Source: Sclerurus mexicanus (taxonomy: Eukaryota; Chordata; Aves; Passeriformes; Furnariidae). Taken from it: DNA of 64,000 nt. Made by a program: the position numbers and the translations under genes. Location: the NCBI GenBank assembly GCA_013396755.1, contig VWZF01002844.1:1379412-1443411 (forward strand). The letters run 5' to 3'. Shown here one piece after another: positions 12,296 through 20,582 of this stretch; positions within the stretch are counted from its first letter, which is position 1; each line of letters opens with the position of its first letter. Below the pieces are notes generated by a model. It did not search any database. It saw only the letters and a list, made by a program, of their open reading frames with translations, and had not been told where the DNA came from.

Positions 12296-12934
12296 GGGAG
12301 TCCCTGCACAGTCTTTGACAAATTAGAGGACTGGGCTATCACCAACCAAATGAAGTTCAACAAGGGAAAATTGCCAGGTTCTTCACCTGGGACAGGACAA
12401 CCCCAGATGTACATACAGACTGGGGAATGAGATGCTGGTAAAGTAGTGCTGAGGTAAGGGATCCGGGGATTCTGGATGATGGCAAGTTGAATATGAGTCA
12501 GCAGTGCCCTGGCAGCCAGGAGGGCCAACCGTGTCCTGGGGAGGCATCAGGCAAAGCATCACCAGCTGGTCAAGGGAGGGGATTGTCCCGCTCTGCTCTG
12601 CACTGGGACGGCCTCACCTTGAATATTGTGTGCAGTATTGGGCACCATAATGTAAGAAAGATACTAAACTATTAGAGAGTGTCCAAAGCAGGGCAGCAAA
12701 GATGGTGAAGGGCCTTGAGGGGAAGCCATATGAGAAGTGCCCAACTACCTCATCAAGTCTGTTCAGTGTGAAGAAGACGAGACTGAGGGGAGATCTCATT
12801 GCAGTCTACAGCTTCCTCATGAGGCAAAGAGGAATCACTCTTGTCTGTGATGACCAGTGACAGAACCCAAGCAAAACGCCTGAAGCAAAANTTGTTTGTC
12901 CCTTCCAACTCAGCATATTCCATGATTCTGTGAA
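12296..12934 (+). mobile_element. CR1 LINE 3' part, plus strand, internally deleted
   Basis: The sequence follows CR1 ORF2 C-terminal coding sequence: TTTGACAAATTAGAGGAC near 12315, GAAGTTCAACAAGGGAAAAT near 12352, GAATATGAGTCAGCAGTGCC near 12489, GCCTCACCTTGAATATTG near 12611, AAGATGGTGAAGGGCC near 12698. It ends with the CR1 terminus CCTTCCAACTCAGC...ATTCTGTG at 12901-12934. Several frameshifts break the frame. Compared with the copy at 49451-50488, about 195 bases before the terminal part are missing, and the break falls at the ambiguous base 12891. The copy is 5'-truncated and cannot transpose. Confidence 0.9.
12891..12891. other. Single ambiguous base N (assembly uncertainty)
   Basis: This is the only N in the window. 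It lies exactly where the CR1 sequence jumps from the GCCTGAAG region to the terminal CCCTTCCAACTCAG region. It may mark an unresolved base or a collapsed gap instead of a true deletion. Confidence 0.95.
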
Positions 12935-12935
12935 T

Positions 12936-13755
12936 ATTAACAAACCATACTCCTCAAATAGGGAGTTCAGACAGCTTCAGTGTTCATGCAGAAATCAGTG
13001 CAGAGACAGGGCTAATAGTTCTCGACATGCAGGTGTAAGATGCTCTGGCTCCCTTGGCTTGGCTGTCACTTGGATGATCATCATAGTAATGTTAATGGTA
13101 ACAAGACTCTCACCACTGTATGTCGCTCACTCTAGCTATTTTAGTTGTGATGATACTAAAAATTTAAGCCCACAGCAGATTATAAGGGGACACAACCAGG
13201 TCTCAACAGCAGAATAACATCTCCCAGTTTAGGATACCACTGGAACAACCATGAGAAAAGGAAACGTAAAACACTGGGGCTGTATCCGTAATGGAGGTCC
13301 AACTTGGACCTGGAACTGGCAAGAGGAACTATTGAGAAAGAATAACTTTTGAAAAAGAATAGCAAGCTCCTTTCTTCTTCTTCCTAACAAATGGCTTCTA
13401 TTAAACTGCAACCCTTCTGTGGTTTGGGGGAGTGTCTTCTGCTGTGGGAGCAATTTCCTAGAGTTAGCCATTTTTATATCCTAGTTTTGATGTTTAATAA
13501 CTTGATGTTTTTTTCTCAATGTCTAGATGCATGGTTAAGCATTCTTTGAACCATTCATATTTTTAGTCTACAGAACACCTGTGACAGAGTTTAAAAATCA
13601 GATTTTATAAAGGAAAGTAAAACTATCTGCTAGTTGAAAACCTGCCTCCCAACTGCTTCACTTGATGCTTCTAAGTTGTTACACTATAATAAACACAGAG
13701 TAATCATTCCTTTTTCCTGGGTCACTGGTAATTTAATAGCTGAACACTATCCATC
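12936..13755. other. Non-coding sequence, nothing recognised
   Basis: Unique-looking sequence between two CR1 remnants. The open frames are short (up to 95 codons) and lack domains. No repeat, RNA gene or regulatory signal stands out. Confidence 0.65.
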
Positions 13756-13995
13756 CAAAACTGTCATGCAGCTTTTCATAACTTTTTGCATTCCCTTTTT
13801 TTAATAAATCTGAATAATTTTGGAACATCCGCAAATTGTCTAACCTCACTATTTATCTCCCTTTCCAGGTCATTTATGAATATGTTAAACACTAGATCTC
13901 CCCCTGAGACCCCACTGCTAACCTCTCCTGTTGTAAGACTCCACAGTATGTTTTCCTTTGTTTCCTACTTCTTAACCTCAACAACAGCCACATTT
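13756..13995 (-). mobile_element. CR1 LINE remnant, reverse-transcriptase palm region
   Basis: On the minus strand this corresponds to the CR1 reverse-transcriptase core around the FADD catalytic motif: the block at 13856-13910 matches the usual CR1 stretch just upstream (CCAGGTCATTTATGAATATG, CCCCTGAGACCCCAC on the plus strand). The motif itself, complement 13824-13835, reads FADV, so one of the paired catalytic aspartates is lost. The fragment lacks both CR1 ends and is an old, inactive copy. Confidence 0.75.
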
Positions 13996-14193
13996 CTGCC
14001 TTCCCCTCCCTACTTCAGTTTAGTTCCAGAATAATTTCCAGTGAACACTTTTAGAATCTTTTACCTGAAAACATCCATCATCCATTACTGTTAATAGGCC
14101 TTGTGACTATAAGAGAGAAAATGGGAGTGAGAACTTGCAATAGAATAGTATTTTATGTTTCATTTGTCTAAATCTCTTTTATTCTAATTGCAG

Positions 14194-14227
14194 ATACATA
14201 AGTGCTATGCTGACACAGTCCACTGAG
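14194..14227 (+). other. Possible 34-base micro-exon (splice-site pair only)
   Basis: The acceptor-like TTTTATTCTAATTGCAG ends at 14193 and a strong donor GAG|GTGAGT begins at 14228. One of three frames is open through the 34 bases. There is no other gene evidence nearby, so chance is a serious alternative. Confidence 0.15.
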
Positions 14228-14439
14228 GTGAGTGAAACAGTCTATTACCTATGTGAATAAGGAATTAATTTGACCTGTTAAAGAGTTGATTACTTAACTA
14301 ACAGGGCAAGAATTGAGCAATACTGAGACAAATAACAGTAGGAACATCTCTAATTAATGTTTGTGTCTGGTTTTGTGTTTAAAAAACAACTTTGACAACT
14401 GTGAGCTAGTTTTAGCTACAGGTACTTTTGTACCTTTGC

Positions 14440-14800
14440 ATTTGGAGTGCATTAAAGTAAAACAAGTCAGAGCAGCAGCTTGGAGGGAGATGATTAATCA
14501 CAGAGGGAGCTAAGCCTAACCCCCCTGTAGAGCCAGATTTCCCTTAATGCACAACCTTGTTCATGCTGAGTAGTACCTTGCTCTGCGAATCATCTCTCCG
14601 AAATTAATGTTGCCATTAGTTTCAAAAATGAAGCCCCACTGAAGACGGGGAGGTCTGCAATGCACTTAATCAAAAGGCAATGCGATTATATGTTTAGCAG
14701 TCAAAGTACAATCAATCCTAGACAATGAATGGCAATCATCTGTTATAAAATAGAAAATAAAGCTCACTCTCAGTTTTGAATCATTTTGATGGTTCTATTA
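14440..14800. promoter_or_regulatory. Candidate conserved enhancer-like element
   Basis: A repeat-free block that retains several CpG sites in an otherwise CpG-poor region and carries many homeodomain-type cores: the perfect palindrome TGATTAATCA at 14491-14500 (also a PBX/HOX- or HNF1-like site), CCCTTAATGC near 14540, AAATTAATGTTGCC near 14601, CCATTAG, CACTTAATCA near 14664 and CAATCAATCC near 14711. This density, without an obvious repeat origin, is what vertebrate developmental conserved non-coding elements look like. The assignment is inference and was not aligned. Confidence 0.3.
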
Positions 14801-15848
14801 CTGCTTTTGTTCCTGATTTAGATTCATCTCAATATACTTGGATCAAAAGTTAATTGGTGCAGAGCTGAATTCTGGGTAGATTGCCTTAACTCAGGGCATC
14901 AAAAGTGCAGGGCAGCTGATAAAGGGCAGTAACAGTTTCAGTCATCTGATTTTAACTTGCCACCACATTTTTGTCTAAGCCCTCAGAGTCCACCTGAGTT
15001 CTGCTAATGAATTAACAAGCAGCTAAATATTCCCAGCTACCCTCACTGTAAAATTCCTCTTTTCAGTACATGCAGTTTTGGGTTTTTTTCTTCCTTTCTC
15101 AGCTCATCCCTTCATTTACTGTGGGAAAGCACCAGATCTTTATCCTCATATTCAGAAACTAGCTCATCAAGATTCTTAAGTATGTACAACTGGAGTCAGC
15201 AGGGCTACTTAGCTGCTTGATACAAGCACCTACTTAAGCACCTTGATGAACTTTCTGAATTTGTGGATAAACAACCTGTATAAGGTCAAATCTTTGATTA
15301 ATCTGGAAACAGATTAAGCAGTTCATGTCTGTGTTGTAAAGGCATATAAATGTAAGAAAAAAATATATTGGGGAGTTCAGACTTTTTGCTATAGATGAAT
15401 ACAGAGTCACTGAGATATAGAACAGGTGAGAACTTTCCGGGGCTAATGTTAGACTGATTTCCAAGGAAATCAGCTATTCTGTGAGCTCTTTCCCCGTAGA
15501 TCAGTTTCAATTAAATGTAAAAAATCAAAAAGGAAGCTCAAACATATGAAATATTCACAAATTTCATGAGCCAGTGGCAACTACAGATCCATGGCTGACT
15601 GGGTCCTTCACAAAGTAAGACTCTGTCTCCCATTGTGAGTGTTCCATAGCTTTTGGTGCACAACCTGAAAATCCTGTAGGTGTTGGGGACAAAGGAAAAA
15701 CTGTGTTGAAAATTGGGTTTAGTTAGCTCCATGGCTCATTGGAACAGTTTGCTACCATAGCTGTCAGAACAGGCTGCGCTTTAACAGTATGGGCAGTTGC
15801 TAAAATAAAACTAGCAACTCAACTACTGTACATTTGTTACAGAGAGAT

Positions 15849-15926
<78 letters not shown>
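15849..15926. repeat. Perfect GATA microsatellite, about 19.5 copies
   Basis: A 78-base uninterrupted GATA tetranucleotide run. Its length and purity predict high length polymorphism. It is also a dense array of GATA cores on the plus strand, though no regulatory role is implied by sequence alone. Confidence 0.98.
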
Positions 15927-16144
15927 GGTATAGAATGAACACTACTTAAATCCCTTTTTCATTAATATTTTCCCTAATTCATCATAGGACTACAGAGACA
16001 GCAATTCCATTTCTCTGAGTAGAAGGTACTTTAGGGTTTTAGATAGACATTTTTCCATTTCAGCTAAAAGAAACCTGGCATTCAGTCACTTTTGGCAGTT
16101 AGTCAAGCTGAAAGAGTGACTTAAAGATATGTTGTTTAAGGACT

Positions 16145-16690
16145 CAGGTGGATTGACCTTGCTTGGATGCCAAATGCCCACCAATCCTTGTCATCACTCT
16201 CCACCTAAGAAGGACAGGAGAAGAAGAAAATAAAATGCAAAAAACCTGATGGGTCAAGACAAAGGCAGTTTAATAAAGCAAAAGCAAAGATCACATGCAG
16301 AAGCAAAGGAAAAGAAAACATTTATTCTCCACTTCCCATCATTAGGTGATGTCCAGCCATTTTCACGAAGCAGAGCTTCAGTACGTGTAGGGGTACTACA
16401 GAAGACAAACACCATAATAATGAATGTCCCTTCTCCTCCTCCTTTCTTTTATATTTTGCTGCTGAGGAAGTATCACAAGGTATGGAATACCCCTTTAGTC
16501 AGTTTTGGTCAGCTGTCCTCGCTGTGTCCCCTCCTAAGATCTTGCCCACCCCCAGCCTACTGGTGAGACCAGGGAATGTTGTAGAGACAGCCTTGATGCT
16601 GTGCCAGTGCTGCTCAGCAATAACCAAAACATTGGTGTGTTACCAACACCTTCCTAGTACTACTATAAAACACAGCACTGTGAGGCCAAA
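16145..16690 (-). repeat. 3' LTR of the ERVL-like provirus
   Basis: Shares with the other LTR, in the same order, GGATTGACC, the TCAAGA-AAAGGCAGTTTAATAAAG block near 16255, GAAGCAAAGGAAAA near 16302, ATGGAATAC near 16481, the CAGCTGTC region near 16511, GATGCTGTGCCAG near 16595 and CACAGCACTGTGAGG near 16670. On the minus strand, an ATTAAA polyadenylation-type signal lies at the complement of 16269-16274. The pyrimidine-rich plus-strand TCTCTACTCTTTTTCTCC just beyond its inner edge is a plausible polypurine tract on the element strand. Confidence 0.75.
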
Positions 16691-17399
16691 CCCAATCTCT
16701 ACTCTTTTTCTCCATACCATTTTTGTCATGCTTAGGTGTATTTAATTCTCATTACTATAATCCTATCTTACTAACACAACTTAAACTGTATACTTAAACT
16801 ATCTCTATAGCAACACACATGTATTTCTTCTCATTAACTACTATCCCTTTTTCTTTGACAGATAAATATTCCTCTCCCATTTCATGGGTTTCCTCTACCC
16901 TTCCAGATGTTCATAAGACAAGGTTATGACTTGGGCCCCATCTGTCAAGATAGGCGTGCAAGACAGGAGAAGTATCCTCAATTGTTGGGCACTGCCTTGG
17001 TTTGGGTCATTGTTGCACTTGTGATTCCTGAAAAACTCACTCTTAATCAATTCATGTCTTTCCTACTACTTTACTTCCTACAGAATAAAACTCACACCAC
17101 AGATTATTTTTCTCCCCAGGTTAAAACCTCCTTGAGGCACTCACTGTACCTCCCATCCTTCCACACTGCCCAACAAGTACACCCAGCTCAATCCTCTGAG
17201 TGGGTTTACCTTTTCTCATGGGAGGAACAATCCACACTGACTTTCCCAGCGACTTCCCTACATGCACTATGGGGACCTTATCTCCCCTCACAGCATGTAG
17301 AGGGTTTGGGCTGGACCATGATAGTTAGCAGATCATCTAGTGTTAAACAGTTGAATGGCTTCTGCTAAATTTGTATCTCAGCACTTCCATGCCCCATTG

Positions 17400-18350
17400 C
17401 CCAGCACTCTCAACTCAAGAGTCTCTCAATCTTTTCACAGACTCGTGAGTGATAGGGAATGTGTTTACAACGTTATTTTGAAAAGGAGTCCCATTGTCTG
17501 ATTCACTTCTTTCTGGGGTACCATATCACTACACAATTAGCATTTCAAGGCCTAAGATGTTGTTTCAGGCGGTGGCATGATTTACAGCGTATGTTTCTAG
17601 CCAATCAGGAGTTTTCACCACGGTATGTAGTGGTTGCCTTGACATGTTCATGGCAGTAGTCCAGTACAGTCAATTTGCCAGGTCTCACTGTATTGAAAAC
17701 CCAGACGCCATCCTCTGTTTCAGGGAGATTTCACTCATGTAGTTTGCTTAATTGCAACACATTTTACACAACACATGACCTGTGTGATGGCCTCCATAGT
17801 CAAGTCTGCCCCTTAATCCAAAGCCCATCTGTATATTGCATATCTCCCTAGATGTTGTGATGTTTAATGGGCCCACTAGGCTACACATAGCTCATCCTTA
17901 CACTCCCAGTCTAAGTCTATCTGAGTTGAATTTTGTCAGCCTTGTCTACCTGTCCATTGTTTCATTGTTCTTCAGTGGTTGGTGCAGCTTTTGAACAAGG
18001 GAGCATATACATGATATATCTTTAGAGCCACATTTTCTATCTGGGCAGCAACATCCTGTCAATATGCAGCATCTCAGATGGGTTCACCCCTGTGTTGCCA
18101 ATTACTCTTCTACTACTGCTGTAGATACCCCCACAGGAGCATTAGTCACCACTGAGGAGTCAGTACAGAGATAGAGTATCAGCACTTTTCTCATTCAGCA
18201 ATCTGACAGCTGGACAGCTTTTACTTCTGCAAAGTGACTTAACTCACCTTATCCTTCAGTGGCCTTAATGACTTGTCATGTGGAACTCCACTCAGCAGTT
18301 TTGCACTTCTGATAGTTTTCTACCACGTGTCACGATCCATCAGTAAACAG
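17400..18350 (-). pseudogene. pol remnant: RNase H and integrase
   Basis: On the minus strand an RNase H motif reading FTDGS, with the first catalytic aspartate, is encoded at complement 18333-18347; a stop codon follows immediately. Further on, a DNG motif with the second integrase catalytic aspartate lies at complement 17491-17504. The order RNase H then integrase is that of a pol gene's 3' half. The reverse transcriptase itself is not found upstream. Many stops and frameshifts interrupt the frame, so no product is expected. Open frames on the opposite strand here (up to 153 codons at 16907-17368) are antisense coincidences. The family call, ERVL-like, is from the gag/pol style and LTR type. 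Confidence 0.7.
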
Positions 18351-18535
18351 AGTATATGGCCTTTAATCTTCCGATAAGTCATTATCTGGTGCTGCCTCGT
18401 GGGCACGAGCCACCTCTTCAGGCAATGCTCCAAATTTTGCCTTCTTCGGCATTTTGGAGACAAGAAGACATACTTTCTATAGTTGGTGTATCCATATAGA
18501 GTCAACACATTACAGTCAAGCTATTAAAATATGAT

Positions 18536-19088
18536 AGTTGGGCACTTTGAATCACCTTTCTTCACATGGTCCATATGCACAGGACAACCTCCAGATCTCT
18601 GGAGACCCCATCATCGTCTAAATCACTGTAGATAACTTCCAGCACTGCTAACTCTCTCAGGTACTAGGTACCTTATCTACAGTAGTCCACTTTCCTGGGG
18701 TGTTCACATGGTTTTCCTTGAATGGATATCTTGCCCTCACACTCAAGGGGAGCCATCTCCAGACACTTCAAATATCTGCTTGTTTTCCAATTCTTCTCTC
18801 AGTTCCCTGGTTTCTAGAAAGGTATCACAGCTGTTGGGCTTCCCTACCTTCCAATTGCTTTTCTCCTCTTCCTTCTCCCTTACTGATTGATAGGGACACA
18901 CTTGTTCCCTGTTTCTTCTTCACTACTGGGGCAAGTACTCTTACTGGTTTTTTTGGGTCTCTGTCTCCATCACAGTTCTCAGAGTACTGAACTGTGGCTT
19001 GATAGGCACAGGCCAGGTCCAGATACAGTGCTAGAAACCTCTGGTTTTCATTGGGGTAGGCAAGGAACTCTTCTGCCAGGTGGTGCAT
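18536..19088 (-). pseudogene. gag remnant of the ERVL-like provirus
   Basis: An 87-codon open frame (complement 19088-18825) is followed, after a frame change, by a block near complement 18665-18600 reading LAVLEVIYSDLDDD, which resembles an ERVL-type gag segment. The end of gag and everything up to RNase H is missing, and the sequence runs almost directly into the pol remnant. No nucleocapsid zinc knuckle or protease motif was seen. This is a broken pseudogene; the gag identity is moderate because the conserved block is short. Confidence 0.55.
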
Positions 19089-19671
19089 CAGGTTGTCAGG
19101 GTGGTTTCCCTGTTCAGATGTAAAATCCTAGGTTACAGGAGTTGATAACCACCTTAGGAACATATGCAAATGCTTCCACGTATGCTGTCACCCATGAACC
19201 CGTTGTCTTAGGGCACATTTCAGTCTCCCCTCAGCCAAAAGATGCCTTTTCTTACACCCAAAAACATTAGATTTCAGAGACCCCATGAATATACTAACAA
19301 GGTTAACTAGTAATATTTTATCAGTTCATGTAAGGGTGAACATGAACTTTGGAAACTGCATAATAAAGCCATTCACATCAATCCTGGGTAAGGTTAAGGT
19401 TCCGAGGTAGTGAGGGCGAGATGTATTCTCTTATCTTCTCCACAAGATAGATTCCACAGCACAACTAGGCCATCAACACCAGAGCAGAGCACAGAGCCAT
19501 TGTTTATATTAGCATGTCCCCAAGCTCAGCAAAATAAAGAGACAAGCAGCACAACCAACAAATTCTGTGACCCACACAGCAGCTTGCCACTTAAAATCTA
19601 CTATAGCTCTAGCACACTTAATACAAAATTGCCTTTGTCTCAAGTGCCATGTTGAGCTTCAAAAAGGACTA

Positions 19672-20230
19672 TGGTGGGTGGACCTTTGATAGAAGCCAGA
19701 TGTTCACCAAGCTGCTCTATCACTCCCCTCCTCAGCAGGATAGAGCAGAAGAAAATAAGATGGAAAACACACTCATGGATCAAGATAAAGGCAGTTTAAT
19801 AAAGCAAAAGTCACACACAGAAGCAAAGGAAAACAAAGGATTTATTCTCTATTTCTTATCAGCAGGCAATGTCCAGTCACTGCTTCAGTACACATAATCT
19901 TGGCTCCAGAAGATAAACACCCTACTAACAAATGTCTCCCTTCCTCCTTTCTCTTATCTTTTATTGTTGAGCAGAGGTTATATAGTATGGAATATACCTC
20001 TGGTTAATTCTGGCCAACTGTCTTGGCTATGTTCCCTCCCAGGATTTTGCCCACTCCCAGACTATTGGTGAGGAGGAAATGTTGGAGAGAGACCATCGAT
20101 GCTGTGCCAGCACTGCTCAGCAGCAGCCGAAACACTGGTGTGTTATCAACATCTTTTTAACCATCAGCAGAAAGCACAACACTGTGAGGTTTGCTATGAG
20201 GAAAAGTAACTCCACCTCAGCCATACCCAG
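19672..20230 (-). repeat. 5' LTR of the ERVL-like provirus
   Basis: Homologous to the LTR at 16145-16690 along its length. On the element strand a TATA box (ACTATATAAC) lies at about complement 19977-19987, and an ATTAAA polyadenylation-type signal follows at complement 19795-19800. The outer end, near CACCTCAGCCATACCC at 20213, extends some 40 bases further than the other LTR, which suggests that the inner LTR lost its U3 start. A primer-binding site just inside (below 19672) could not be recognised. Confidence 0.75.
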
Positions 20231-20464
20231 TGAAAAGTATCCTGTATTTCTCCTGGTTCCCTGTGATGTTTTGTAGAAGAAGATGGAGTAGTAACATTAT
20301 ATGGTCTAGTCTATGCTGGTCATATATCAGTGCTTTCTAATTCTTTATCTAATCTAGTATTAAGTGCTCTCTGCTTCCAGTGTAGTCATTTGCAGCTATT
20401 TTATATGACAGATATGCACAGCAACTATGCATACTTGCTCTTTTAAAGCAAGTGCAGCAGCATA

Positions 20465-20582
20465 TTTTTTTAGCTCAAACAAAAAAAAACAACCAACCAA
20501 ACAAAAAAAAATGAAAGCCAAAACAAAACACAAAACCAAAACCAAGAAAACAACCACCAAAACCAATAAAAAAACCCCCAGT
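20465..20582. repeat. A/C-only low-complexity tract
   Basis: Almost entirely A and C on the plus strand, with A-runs broken by CC, CCA and CAAC, ending in a CCCCC run at about 20576-20580. It is the reverse-complement counterpart of the G/T tracts at 40409-40550 and 59710-59850. It is not a CR1 tail, since CR1 elements end in octamer repeats and not in poly-A. Confidence 0.9.

Larger units (their letters stand above)
16145..20230 (-). mobile_element. Degraded ERVL-like provirus, minus strand
   Basis: Two related LTR sequences flank about 3 kb of internal sequence. On the minus strand the order is 5' LTR (about 20230-19672), gag remnants (about 19088-18536), RNase H and integrase remnants (about 18350-17400), a purine-rich tract (complement of about 16692-16713) and 3' LTR (about 16690-16145). 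The two LTRs have clearly diverged (roughly a quarter of positions by eye, plus indels), which implies an old insertion. The internal region is much shorter than a typical ERVL: the end of gag, protease and most of the reverse transcriptase are absent. No envelope gene is seen, as usual for ERVL. Stops and frameshifts are frequent, so it is inactive. Boundaries are good to about 10 bases; no target duplication was resolved. Confidence 0.8.

Noticed and set aside
15849..15926. Possible CRISPR-like regular repeat
   Set aside because: It is a pure tetranucleotide microsatellite without spacers, in an animal genome.
16249..16566. Open frames at 16249-16566 and 19649-19897 share a similar peptide start
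   Set aside because: They are the same antisense stretch of the two homologous LTRs, so the similarity reflects LTR homology, not a gene family.
16907..17368. 153-codon plus-strand open frame, the longest in the window
   Set aside because: It lies antisense to the 3' part of the provirus pol region, has no domain and shares no features with a real protein.
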